Positions 21,651 through 33,692 of a stretch of DNA of 64,000 nucleotides are shown here, piece by piece. The translations under genes were made by a program, and so were the position numbers. This DNA comes from Nilaparvata lugens (taxonomy: Eukaryota; Arthropoda; Insecta; Hemiptera; Delphacidae), in assembly GCF_014356525.2 (NCBI RefSeq), contig NC_052515.1:17706531-17770530 (forward strand), read 5' to 3'. Position 1 is the first letter of the stretch. Every line of letters starts with the position of its first letter. The notes under the pieces are model-generated. The model did no database searches and was not told the DNA's origin. It worked only from the letters and a program-made list of their open reading frames with translations.

Positions 21651-22205
21651 GGAAAGAGCATTTTTCCTTCTCTAATACTCTACGAGAAATGAGACGGACA
21701 AGGAGGAAGAGAAAAAGGATGAGGAGAAAGGAGGAGGAGGAGGAGAAGGAGAAGGAGGAGGAGGAGGAGGAGGATAAGGATGAAAAGGGGGAGAAGGGGT
21801 TGAAGAGAAAGAGGAGAAGGAGGACGATGCGGAGGATAATGAGAAGGAGTAGGAGGAGAAGAATGACAGGGGGTAGTGATGTTGAAAAACAGATTATAGA
21901 GAAGGAGTGGGATGAGTGAATGGTGATAGAAAAGATCAAAAAATAGAAGGTCAAAAAATTGAGGAAGAAGATCGAAAAGGAGAATAAGATGAATAGGTGT
22001 TTGCGGAGTAGAGAAGCTGAAAAATAGGGTCTCAGTAGTAGAGTGCTTCTACTAAGGAAAAGACAGGCATTGTTGAAGTTTCTTTTCCTCATTGCATTCT
22101 TTTCCTTCTTCCTCCTCTCCTTCTCCGTCTTCTCTTTTTCCTCCTCTTCTTCTTTTTCTTCTTCTTCTTCTTTTCCTTCCTCTTCTTCTTCCCCCTCTCC
22201 TCGTC
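21651..22205. repeat. Mirrored purine and pyrimidine tracts
   Basis: The plus strand is almost pure purine (GGAGGAGGAGAAGGAGAAGG and similar) from about 21690 to 21990, then almost pure pyrimidine (TTCCTCCTCTTCTTC and similar) from about 22075 to 22200. The long open frames on both strands here (Lys/Glu/Arg-rich or Ser/Leu/Phe-rich) are by-products of this composition, not genes. Confidence 0.85.
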
Positions 22206-23165
22206 CTTGCATGTTGTATCACTAGCATGTTAATAATAGAGGAGCTCTCATCGCATTGCCGAAAATGAGGCTCATTTTTATTGTCGGCTCTCCTTCTCTA
22301 TCCCTCTCTTCTCATGAATATCACCTGTTAGTAGATGTTGTCAACTGGTGATCCCGGTTGTATTCTTTTGAGAAGCATTATTTGAAGTCTCAAGAAGTTC
22401 ATTTGAACTGAGGAATGTCAACATATTGTGAATAATTAAGTATAATAGACTTACAGCAATGCACCGATTACATTCCAATTCACTTGGAATTTACTTACTT
22501 TTGCGAGGAAGTGACTTTTATGAGAATCTTTGTTATGTTCCAAACTTTCAAAAGTTATAATAATAACATATATTACCTCTGTTCTACTTGATAATTTTCC
22601 AATGAAAAATAATGAAATTTCTCAACTTACGTATTCATTATACTCGATGTTCAGCATATTTAAAATAATAAATTTAATACCTAGAAATGAATTGAGAGAA
22701 GATATCTCGTTAGTAAAAAATCAATAAATGATAATCCATTAACAGGGAAATAAACCAAAAACACACTAGTCTATACTATAGCAGAGAACTTCGAATCTCA
22801 AATGAACAGTCAATTGTGGTCCAGGAAGAAAATATTAAACCCATCACAAAAGCCAGTGTTTTCACTATCGGAAAAACAGCCAATGATGATCCAACAACAT
22901 AATAATCTAAATTATCATTATCTCTATCAATTATCTCTACAAGATTATACAATCATCATTATAGGTTAGCCAGTGGTACAATAGAGATTTTCTAGCTGAA
23001 ACCAGCTAATTTCGATTGATGAATGATATAATAAACCAATTTCTAACTTCTATAATAGGAGAGCAGAGAGATCCATCTTGTTTGATATGATCAAGTTGCT
23101 AACTAATAAACAGCAGCGGTATATCATGAAAAAATATCCACAAAATTATTATTTGTGTTGAATGA
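22206..23165. other. No gene recognised
   Basis: A+T-rich, no domain-bearing frame. It may include LINE 3' UTR sequence towards its right end (see 23170). Confidence 0.3.
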
Positions 23166-23240
23166 ATAACATTGTATAATGGAATTTGTCATGTAAGTGA
23201 TATCATTGAATAAAACTTGATTTGATTTGATTGATTATTT
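23166..23240 (+). mobile_element. LINE 3' tail remnant
   Basis: ATCATTGAATAAAACTTGAT followed by (TTTGAT)n-like repeats up to 23238. The tail resembles the 3' end of the LINE at 13449 (AATAAAAACATTTGATTTGA), in the opposite orientation. Only the tail and perhaps ~60 bp of 3' UTR are recognisable. Confidence 0.5.
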
Positions 23241-23316
23241 TTACCGACCCCTGGTAAATAATAAACGGTTTGAGAAAATATCTATCAATTACCTGACAAC
23301 CGTACATTGTTCTCGA

Positions 23317-23667
23317 GAAGATATGTTCAAGAACCCTATACTACCCTCAAATCATTTTGTTTCCTCAGGATGATGATCACATAAGATTTGGGCTTATGAG
23401 TTTAATGGACCTACAGCTTTAGGTAGGCTCTGAAACATTGATAAGCGATTTTTAAATTCATGAATGGTATGAATCATGAATCAATTGATGTTTCATCAAT
23501 TCATGAATGCTATCATGGATTAAAAAAATCGCTTATCAATGTTTTGCGGCCTACCTAAAGCTGTAGGTCCACTCATCTCTCATCACTGACTCACGAGCCC
23601 AAATTTAATGTGATCCTGTGGGAACAAAATAATTAAAGGGTAGTATAGGGTTCTTGAAAATATCTTA
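23317..23667. repeat. Large foldback repeat (~350 bp hairpin)
   Basis: The two halves are reverse complements with scattered mismatches and small gaps: outer AAGATATGTTCAAGAACCCT against AGGGTTCTTGAAAATATCTT, then TGGACCTACAGCTTTAGGTA, then CATTGATAAGCGATTTTT. The arms are about 160 bp, and the short loop is itself made of TTCATGAAT/ATTCATGAA palindromes. It is a foldback MITE-type structure with no ORF. Confidence 0.75.
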
Positions 23668-26150
23668 GATGAGTTGACTCTTTAAGTGATCACTCATTAA
23701 ATTTGGTTTTAGAAAGAGCAGGTAACCTTTTAACTTCTTCTATCGTTGGAAAGTTGTGTTTCATGAGAAGTAAACGTTTTTTAGCTTCTGTCCAAGCAAC
23801 TCCACTTTATATTGAAAGTTCATTATTCTTGAAAACTTCCAAAATCGAATCATTAAGTTATAGATTCTTATAGACGATCATTCAGGGTTACGTATGTATG
23901 ACACATTCTCTGTCTGATTCTTACATTGTTTAGTATGCATCTATGAATTTATTCAATAGAATAAAGATTTTCATATATTGCTGTATTGTAAGTTCAAAAC
24001 CTCAGTTGATAGGGTGATACAGCGATTCCATTAGAAGTTCATTCAGCAATTTATTACTATGTATATATTCCATGATACAGTAAAATAATGAATTGATGAT
24101 AAATTGTATTTCTGACAAGCCCAATACAATTAGCATAAGCTATGACAATACGCAATATATTATTTAAACGATAAAAAAAACAATAATGTTAGATTTTGAA
24201 TACTTCCACATACTGTGATCTCCTCCATCGATAAAAATATCTAGCAACTTAAGGACCACTGACAGATACAGAAGCTTCGCATTAACTTCTCAATAATATA
24301 AAATATTTCCTCACATTATTCATTTATTCATATGCAGATAGAATCCAGGTAGAAACAACAGGCATTTGTCTAAAACTGCTTCAAACCTTAATTTGGAATA
24401 CACAGTCTAAAGGTTATGTTACTTACGTAACTTGAATGATAACTTAATTCGCACACACTTTTTAGTGCAAAAATCACTAGCCTGTCACAATTTTGACACG
24501 ACTTGTAGGTTAATAAGTATTTCGTCAAGTTATTATGTCACAGAACAATCAAAACAACTAAAGAATCAAGGATTTTCTATTCTTTTTATATATTCACTTC
24601 TCTCTAACTCAATTTAAATCAAGTTAAGTGTATGATAGTTTTATCTCCTACTCCCACTGGCGAACAAGAGTCATCTTATGCCAGTGGTTTTTTCACTCAC
24701 AATCTACAATATTTATTATAAACTATAAGGAGAAGAGCTGGTTTGGTGTACTAGCTCTAACCTCTTCTATAGCTATTTCAGTCACTGGAAGAACTTCGGT
24801 CGCCGCATTCCAAACTTTTTTTCTTGACATTACAGAACCATCTTCAATTTTGATAACGATACAACATAACCTTCATTTGGACATATATTATCGAAATTGG
24901 GGGACGAGGTGCATTGTACTCTGTCTGTTTCTTGTCTACTATTGTACCGATTCGATGAATTGATGAATATACATTACATTCAGTATATTTAATTTCTAGT
25001 ACTATTGAATTCCAGTATAATAAACAGTACTTTATTAAGATCAGCGGGCTTCTCAACACTATTCAGGTCTTCGCACAAAACACACCGTTTTGTGGTAAGC
25101 TCTCACCCCTCCCCAGCTCCTTGAACCCTTATTCCCCCATGAAACCCATTTTAAACCCCCCTCATTCCTCATGAATAAACGGTGGCAGAGGCCTAAGTAC
25201 CATGCATAAGTAATGCAGTTGTCACCTGTGCTGAGGAAGTATCTAGCGGGACAAATCCCATAGAAATCCTTACAAGGCCAATTAGCGGTGGAGTGTCAAG
25301 GCTTGTATTTCAACTGATATATATTATCCGTTTAACAGTGCCTGGAGCCCGATTGTATAATATCTATTTATGACTGCTGCTGTGTAATCCCTCTGAATGT
25401 AACTGGAGAGAATCTACTCACTTAATATGAGGCTGATATCTATTGTTTCTTTATTTATATCTATAACCTATGATCTAATTTATCAGTTGTCTGTGATTTG
25501 AAAATGAGCATGGCATAAGCCATTCACTGTTTATTGGAATTTAGGGAATGGACCAGTCTCGGGCAAATATCTCTTAAACCTTACCAGATTGCATTCTTAT
25601 CTTAATTTCAAAACAAATCAAGATTTATCATTTACATCAGCAATGAATTAGAGTACACCATTAAATCATCAGATATAATCTTACTTATAATACAAGGATA
25701 CTACTATTTCTAAAATCTAATAGGTTCAATTTTAATAATATAGGTACATAATATATTATCAATACGATAATAATTAACTTCGAACTTATTATAAGTTTGA
25801 TCCAATTCAGGATTATTTTTTATTTTATTTCATATTGTATTACACTGTTTCCCTCTATAACCATTGTCATTGTAATTGAGATTTTGAAACAGAGATAGAT
25901 TTGATTTGTTTTTTCAAGAAATGAATTCAATGAAAGGGACAATCTTTTAGGAACTTTTACCTGGGCATCAACTGCATGTACAAAAAAAGATAAATGGCAA
26001 ATATGTAGAAACATGGCATACACTCCGTGTCTGTCATCAGTTTTGAGAAATTATTCCAATATAAATCAGGATAGAAATGTGTGTTTAAATGTTGGAAACT
26101 GTTTTGGAACATGTTGCCGAGAGATGAATAATGATAGACGAGACACCCAC
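23668..26150. other. No gene recognised
   Basis: Mostly A+T-rich. A C-rich patch lies at 25090-25180 (CCCCTCCCCAGC, CCCCCCTC) and a GC-richer stretch at 25190-25290. Small frames at 24432-24963 and 25820-26250 carry no domain. Confidence 0.3.
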
Positions 26151-26759
26151 TCAGAAACCAATTAACCGGCACCGGAAGTAGCCTTTTGAAAAAAATTTGG
26201 CGGGAACCACCCCAATTGGACAGTGAACAGACCAGATATATCACCGGTAACAATCTTTGACAAAGCCCCGAAAAAACCCTGAAACAGGCACGTCACTTTG
26301 ATGTCGGATCGCGAGGGCGTCATCATTGGAGACGGCTTTATTTTTAGGTTAGGGGAAAATGGCGACGGCTGTTCGAAAAAGCGCGGGAAAAAGTCGAAAC
26401 GTTTAAACTTAGTTAGCGCTAATCTGTAGACGGTTAACTCGATTCCAAACGACAACGTACTTTTAGATTTGGCCAGCATGCGTATATTTGCCAGCCACCA
26501 GGCACGTCTAACTTACTTTGCTGTGTGAGTTGGTGGGGACGGGTTTGGGGAATTCACCCTGTGAATTTTTTTCCAGCCAGGTATATAACTTACTTTGTGA
26601 TGGTGTATATGTCTATTCGGTGGAGGGATGGATAGATGCTCGATACAGGATACCTTCATATACACGTTTTGTATGTCCTGACATACACTCGTATCATTTA
26701 CATCCCTTTTAGGTTATGTTATGCTACCGTTGAGCTTTGAAAGAGTCCGACTTAAGTGA
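26151..26759. other. Unclassified, GC-richer stretch
   Basis: A 105-codon minus-strand frame (26479-26162) is open. It starts MLAKSKSTLSFGIELTVYRL and has balanced composition. It has no domain I recognise and no clear splice site. Coding status is unresolved. Confidence 0.25.
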
Positions 26760-27120
26760 GTTTTGATCGCTAGCGCTCTCTGGCGGCGTGGCGGGCAACT
26801 AATCTAATTCCATCAAACTACCCCCATAAACCCCCCCTTCTGCCCTAACCCACCCGATCATTTTCGCCGCGGCCCCCTTTATTAAAAGCAATGATATTAA
26901 TAGGGGGCCTTAACAGGATTAACAGCAGTATTCACCGTGTGATGTTGCTGCTGCTTTTGTCTACGTCATTGCGAGCTCCCTTACAGTCCCCCCTCTAGGT
27001 GACGTCATCAAATATTTGGTGCCAAATCGCGTGCCGCCGCTGTTTCAACCAATCAGCAAGCTTTATTTTTGGTCAATGCTGTGACTAGTCGAAATTTGGG
27101 ACTCACGTAGTTCATAGGTT
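26760..27120. promoter_or_regulatory. Promoter-like GC-rich region with CRE and CCAAT motifs
   Basis: This is one of the most GC-rich stretches in the window. It contains TACGTCA (26962-26968), a full palindromic CRE TGACGTCA with flanking T (27000-27008), a CCAATCA box (27049-27055), C-rich runs and CCGCCGC. Spacing and order (CRE upstream of CCAAT) are typical of proximal promoters. No downstream coding exon is identified. It could also derive from an LTR, since the LTRs at 51.45 and 57.59 kb carry the same trio of motifs. Confidence 0.4.
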
Positions 27121-28889
27121 AACATTCGTAGGACACTTGGACGTAAGAATGTGATCGGAGCTACTGTTAACAATCAACTTACAAACATGGATTGAATGAA
27201 TAGCATAAAAATTCTTGTTTCCAAAGCACAAATCCTCATACTCCGTGCAAAATTACTTCTGACTTGGAGGAATATGCGGCGCAGAGAAACGGAGGGAGAT
27301 CAGCTAATAACAGTGATGGATGGAGTCATAGGTGGAGCCGCAGTTAGCAATTTGTCGATTAGAATCAGTCAGTGCTTGCAGAGAGAATTCTTGATAATAA
27401 TATAAGTTTCCTCAAGCCTGACCGTGTCTAAATGTATAGAAATCAGACGGATAGTAGGAAATATTAGCTGGTAAAAATGGAGTCTGTAGTGGAATTAATA
27501 ATTGATAGGGAAGAGAAAAGATTAAAAAAATGAGCAAGAATGTATCAAGGAATAACTCAAAAATGAGAGACCAGATGACTGTATTCAGTGAAGGGGAGAA
27601 AAGGAAAAAAGAATAGAGAAAAAAGAGGAAGAGAGAAAAATAAGAGCGCCATGGAGAAGCAAGAAGAAAAATGACCAAACTTTTCTCCTTATATACTGTA
27701 CACTGACTGAAACATATTCTGATCTGACAAGAGTTTTTGATTGATGAATATTTTTCCCTTCCTCTCGCATTATTACTCTATTTTCTCATGGAAAGTATGA
27801 ACTCTCCATCTTTTATTGCTTGCCATCTTGACAACAAGATGTTTCGCTGAAGCTTTAGTTCCATTTTCCATTCTTCATTTCTCTTTTTTTCTCATATCTT
27901 TCTTCCTCTTATTCTTGTTATTTCTTTTTATGGTCATTTATCTTTACTGAAAATTCTTTACACCATCTCCTAAACTCATATTTCCTCTTCTCCTCCTACC
28001 ATTATTTCACTTAAATCGATTTCACCCGTTGAATTTGACTGGTTATCCTCTTATTCAGTCTGCAGTGAGGAATAAAATGTAGAAATACTTTGACAATTTG
28101 TCTACTTTGTGAGGGATTTTCACAACGCAATATATTTCTGATTTTCCCAAATGTTCGGATACATAAACAAACAATTCATAAATTATTCATGCATTGCGCC
28201 TCTGATAAATTTGATTGATTAAACATCCTTACAGGAACTAATTCTAAAGTGATGAGTACTTTGGGTAGAGTTATAGATAAATATTTCTCATTTTGACACA
28301 TTACAATGCAATTTACAGAATACTTGATTGTTTAAATGCAATTTCTCCTATTCGAATAATATTATTTTGGTCAGTCTTCTTCCGTTCTCTTCCCTTTCTT
28401 CATCATCATCATTATCATCGTCATCTTCATCTCCTCACTTTTTCTTCTTTCTCTTTCACCTATTCTTCCTCTTCTTGTAACTCCTTTGTTATCTCACCGT
28501 CCAAGTATAATTCGTGTTCATAACTCCCGCTATCTCTTTCTTATTGATGTTTATCATTGCTTCACGACATGCATTTAATTTTGTTCTAAGTGTTAGAGTG
28601 ATTGTAGATCCATTTCTAGCTTATGTTAGACCTGACCTTGGAACACTCTTACTCTTATATCTATTCATAAACATATCTATCAGTAAACATGAGTAACTTA
28701 TGTTTATGATATGTACGTGCTACTCGAAATCTTCTCATACCATTATATAAGCTCTGATGAAAATGTATTGAGCAGAATATCAACATGAAAGACAATAGAA
28801 AATATTATGTATTCCAGTTACAAACATTATGCTTGTTACTCCTTTTTATAACGTATATATTTTGGATGGCGTTGGACTATTATATATAC
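27121..28889. other. No gene recognised
   Basis: GA-rich at 27490-27670 and TC-rich at 28375-28470 (CATCATCATC, TTCTTCTTTC). These account for the longer frames. Otherwise A+T-rich. Confidence 0.3.
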
Positions 28890-29099
28890 TGAATGAAAAA
28901 GACTAAGAAATTGTCAAAAAACCACAGATTTATTGATACTTAGAAAGACCGGTTTCGGTTATTACACCATTGTCAATCTCTGATAAACCGTTTGAACCGA
29001 ATTTATCAGAGATTGACAATGGTGTAATAACCGAAACCGGTCTTTCTAAGTATCAATAAATATGTGTTTTTTTAACAATTTCTCAGTCTTCTTCATTCA
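28890..29099. repeat. Nearly perfect hairpin MITE (98 bp arms)
   Basis: Left arm 28890-28987 and right arm 29002-29099 are reverse complements with only about five mismatches, around a 14 bp loop (CCGTTTGAACCGAA). The inner ~55 bp of the arms match perfectly (GACCGGTTTCGGTTATTACA, TTGTCAATCTCTGATAAA). Ends are TGAATGAA and TTCATTCA. No ORF. Confidence 0.85.
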
Positions 29100-31740
29100 A
29101 TATGAATAATTACCACAATATCAACTTCTCAACTATACAAAGAGTATTATATATTCATTTTGATATATGAGGAGGCGGCGTTCAAAAAAGATATTGTCAC
29201 CAGTAGCTAATTTCTCACAAATGACAAAAAACTATTGTAACAATATTAACCAGTGTAGAGAATTGAATTGTTTTACATGATTAATCAGACATCAGAGACA
29301 TTATTGATCAACAATTTTTTCCTAGAATAGGGAAAAGTTTTTGGATAATAAAGCTTGAAATGTTGGACTTAACCTTCTTTGGTTGACACATGTGGACAAA
29401 ACTTCTTTTGAATGACCTTCTTTACACTTTCAGTATGTCACTGGATTCTCTCCTTAATGTGGGTTTCCTTCAAAAATCAGTCATTTGAAAATAACCAGGA
29501 TTCTTTTCAAGGCCCAAATTCACTAATAAAAATACTTGGGTTTTTCATCAGTTTTTCCAATACTTAATTTTATCATCTGATTTTAAATGGGATGATAATA
29601 TGATTTTTGTTGTCCAAGATTCAAACTCGGATTTGAATTCACCACTGTAATTCATCACTGTGGAAAGTCTAAACTCACTAACATAACGTCAAACATTCTG
29701 TAAAAGTCAGGCCGGGTGTCTAGATTTGTAAAGCATCATGGGTTGCGGTTTCCATGTTTACTGTTTTGTGATTGGCTGGTTGTGACTAAACCTTCTCTGA
29801 TCAGAAACAACTCGTGGACAAAACTCTTTTTGTTTGATGTGTCAAGTTTTACTATTAAATTATAACATTGGACTAGATTTTTTCTGGCCAGTTCTGAGCA
29901 TGCAGGCTTGTAGCGCTCAACATAGCCATTAAAATGATACCAATAACTCGATTTTTGATTTTTCGTAAAATATGTTTTGAACGCAGCCTAACCGCTGCCC
30001 GGTTTGAGTTACCAATAGAATCGTTCACGAGTACAACCCAATATTGAAGATTGTACATGCATGGATTTTGAATAATACATTCAGCCTATGTTTTTTGGGA
30101 TAAATAGTTCAATTCAGGAATGTGACCTATGTATTTGAACTGTTGTATACATTTAGAATAGGAAATGGTTCTGTTAGGAAAACTGTTGTGCCTTTTTGAA
30201 AGTTTTACTATCGTGCATAGTGAGGTTAATAAAAATAATGTATCGTGGAAAAGAATCTTGATTAGCTTATCAGGAACTTCAAACTTTTATCAAAGAGCTT
30301 GGAAAAAAGTTGGTAGCAAACAACAGAATTCATCTACTATTACGTCGTTAATGCCGTCTGTGGGCTCAATAGAATATTACATTGTGAGACTCTCGATTAA
30401 CTCATATTACTGATCAGTACTCACCATATCAGTTCAGAACTAAACTACTAGCTAGTCGTTTAGGAAATATTACAATTATCTATCGGGATGAAAATAACTT
30501 CACGATCAGCTGCGCTCAAACATCGAGAATTGCTCAAGTATTTTCCACCCCTTCAAAACCACATGACACCCCAGGATGTATCAACACTTGCCGCGTCAAA
30601 AATTCTCTCCAACCCTTGTTGCTTTTTTAATCATCTCAAATTGTCTCTCACCCTCTTTTCTGCTACTTGCATCTCCTATCACCCCTCCTCTTTTTATTTG
30701 CTCTGTTTCTCATTCTATTTTTCTTACTCACCCTCCTTCATTATAAGGCCACCCTTTTTGCGTGCACTTGTCTCTGTTATTGTTTTTAGTACACCAGTTG
30801 TATAAGTGTGAATATGTGTAATGTGTTGATTATATGTGTAAATACTGTGTGATTATGTTATTGCAATAGATGGAAGAGAATACCTGATATTATTCAAGAT
30901 AATCTAGAGTGAGGGAGATATCAATGAACTGAATCTGTAGGTTTCTTCCAGTCTCTATAGTGGAACCTAAGATATAATGTCAGCACCTTATAAGCATTGC
31001 TTTGCTGTCATTGTCTTTCATTAGACAAAGCAGAAAGTTCTATCCATTACCAACTCCGCACCGTCGCCGAATGAAAAATATTATGAGCTTCCCGAATATT
31101 TTGTCTCAAAAACGGAGATTTTATTAATTGTATTCTACTATCAATAATAAATAAATATTATGTTTCTAAATCTAATGAATTTGAGGAATGATTGCCTATC
31201 ATGAAAAAGAATCATGAATATATTGGATTAATTCGAATCACAGCTTTTCTACAGAGAAGACGTTGTAAAAAGAAAATTGCTTTCCTCTCATTTCCACTGA
31301 CTTAATCACGTATGAATCCTCTGATTCTGATTTTATTTCTCACTGAAGGAGAAAGTGAATTGAAGAGGGTGATTGAAATAAGTGAAGATATCAGGAAAGA
31401 GTAAGACACCATATAGATGAAGATTATGGTGAATAGAGAGAGCGTGATATGGAACAGATGAAGAAGATTATTTAGTGAAGAAATCTCGGGATGAAGTGCC
31501 TAGAAAAGACAGGAATTATAACAGTAAAAGAAAAAGAAAGAGTAAGTGGAGAAGCAAGAGAAAGTATGGAATTTTGAGAGGATATAGAAGGAGAAACTGA
31601 GAGGATATAATATACTGGGAGATGGAAAGAGAAAGGAGAGATTGAAAAAGCCGAGTTCGATTTGAATGTAATTCAATTTGTAGGGTAGTCTCACCCCTCG
31701 TGATTCCTTTACAGGGGACCTTCTGGCTTTTCCTGTATCA
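29100..31740. other. No gene recognised
   Basis: A+T-rich; short frames at 29873-30805 show no domains. TC-rich composition at 30600-30780 explains the frame there. Confidence 0.3.
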
Positions 31741-31776
31741 GGGGTCAAGTTTTGGAAAGACGAGAGACAAAGATAG

Positions 31777-32035
31777 TGTGATAGTATGAGAGAGAGTGAG
31801 AGAAAGAGAGAGAGAAAGAGTGAGAGAGAGGGTGAGAGAGAGACATTAAGAAACGCACCCGGTGAGAGAGAAAGTTGGACAATGAGGGTAAGAGATGAGA
31901 GGAGAGGTGACAGAGAGAAAGTGTGTGTGTGAGAGAGAGAGTGTGGGTGAGTGAATGTGTGAGAGAGAGAGTGTGGGTGAGTGAATGTGTGAGAGAGAAA
32001 GATTGATACTGTGAGCAATAGAGAGAGATATATTT
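31777..32035 (+). repeat. GA/GT microsatellite
   Basis: GAGAGA and GTGTGT runs, including a repeated block GTGTGAGAGAGAGAGTGTGG with period about 43 bp (31920-32000). The Ser/Leu/His-rich frames on the minus strand are artefacts of this repeat. Confidence 0.9.
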
Positions 32036-32039
32036 CAAG

Positions 32040-33168
32040 CCCGAGGCAATGTTAGGGGACGATTCAACTCATTAGCTCAGTAAACAGTAGTGGAGCTAGA
32101 GACCTTCAAAAGACTGTCTTACGTTCCTGCTTCCCCATTGCTTTTGATATCTCGTGAGTTTTTCTCGCTCTCTCAACTCATCTTCATCTATGAATCGACT
32201 CAAATTTTTAGGCTTTCAGAACATTATTCACGTAGCTCTTATCACCTGCAGTAGTGATGAATAGTTACACTGAAGAAGAAGACTTGAAATATTAACAGAA
32301 ACATGTATTTCATTTTTCAACTAATCTTCATCGGCTGTTTTCGAACTTTTATTTAGGCTTTTATAACAATATCTATGCAACTCACATCATTATGTTGATT
32401 ATGTAACGGGTTGAGGTATCTATAACACTACCTCACTCCTGACATCATTGTAACGGGTGGACATATCTATAACACTACCCCACACTTGACATCATTTGTA
32501 ACGGTGGGAGGCCAGGGGGACTTTGTAAGCCCCCCATTTTGTGACACGGAAAAAATATAATAATTGCTTTTAAAATCTCCACTCAACTATTAACATGTTT
32601 CAATTATTTGAATCCACGGTTGGGAGCTTTGGATGGATTCGTTCATGCAAATCCCAAGATCTTCACTACTGTTTAACGACACCTGTTTCAGCAACTGTTT
32701 GCTACTGACATTAATTTATTATTTATATTCAAACGTAGAATTATCGGTCATGTTTGAAATTATGTTACATCGAATCGTAATCTTCACTGTAACCAATCCG
32801 GTTATTTATTCAATTACTTGTTTCAAAATTACAACATTGAAAAAAATTTAATTTCAAATAATATTTCTCAAATTTAGACTTTATCGCAATGATTCATGAT
32901 TGATATTTGGAAAAGCATTTTCTAACTCACTCTACAATAAATTCAGGGCCTCGGTCAATTTATCTGGTCAATCTATTCGAGCTTGATAGAATAATTTTGG
33001 CATTCACCATGAAATCGAAAAATTAACAAATAAATCGGCACTCACAATCACTCACGTTCACATTTCAACTACTATTTTCCAGACTACATATTTCAAATTA
33101 TACAAAATACCAAATAACAAGGATATTTTCCATCTAAATAGGCCGTAGCCTAATTTAGAAGCCGAGAC
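32040..33168. other. No gene, one short tandem repeat
   Basis: At 32401-32505 a ~54 bp unit (TGTAACGGG, TATCTATAACACTACC, TGACATCAT) is repeated twice, with a partial third copy. The rest is A+T-rich and featureless. Confidence 0.5.
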
Positions 33169-33375
33169 TTATTCTGTAACTACATCTTCTCGCGGTGACG
33201 ACTCGTTTAGAACTGCCGCTCTTCCACTCAAATTTTTCGATTTGCAAGAAAACACGTAGAGCGCCCGGCCTAATTTCTGCTTAAAATGTCGTGGGGTCGC
33301 ACGGTTCAAAAACATTTCTAAATACGTTTGCATTAATTCCATTACGAAATCCAATGCTATGGAAATGCTAGAAGA
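33169..33375 (-). CDS. Candidate host terminal exon, unconfirmed
   Basis: On the minus strand a frame follows a possible acceptor (CAAATTATTGCAG, ending at 33376) and runs 68 codons to a stop at 33169. It includes SSSISIALDFVMELMQTYLE, FLNRATPRHFKQKL, LYVFSCKSKN and ends ESSPREDVVTE. Composition is more balanced than the flanks. No ATG lies near its beginning, so it would be an internal-to-terminal exon. No family recognised, and no AATAAA close downstream. Chance is possible. Confidence 0.2.
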   Translation of the reverse strand, partial: SSSISIALDFVMELMQTYLEMFLNRATPRHFKQKLGRALYVFSCKSKNLSGRAAVLNESSPREDVVTE

Positions 33376-33381
33376 CTGCAA

Positions 33382-33692
33382 TAATTTGGATGAATAAGAA
33401 GCAAGTTAGCAAATGGCGACGCGAAATTTAAGTGCTTACTAGGTATATGAATACTTTATTTAAATATTAAAAACAAGGTACACTAGAATTCATATTGAAA
33501 AAATTTAGTTCAATTTTGATCAGTTCAACATCCTGAAAGAAAGGCACAAACAAATAATTCAAACCTCTCAATATTCACCATACTACAATTATATGGAATA
33601 AGAAGGTTGGAAATTGATGCAAATATCCTTTATTATCGAAATACGTATATCATGTAAAGCGGTTTTTTACACGCCTCACATATATATAATCA
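33382..33692. other. No feature recognised
   Basis: A+T-rich. The phrase ATCATGTAAAGC at 33649-33660 foreshadows the solo-LTR edge at 33689-33700, a 40 bp spaced direct repeat. Confidence 0.35.

Noticed and set aside
21607..22212. 201-codon minus-strand ORF rich in Ser/Leu/Phe and Glu/Lys
   Set aside because: It lies wholly on the purine/pyrimidine low-complexity block. Composition explains the absence of stops, and overlapping frames on both strands are equally open.
31500..32038. 172- and 97-codon minus-strand ORFs rich in Ser, Leu, His, Thr
   Set aside because: By-products of the GA/GT microsatellite; no domain.
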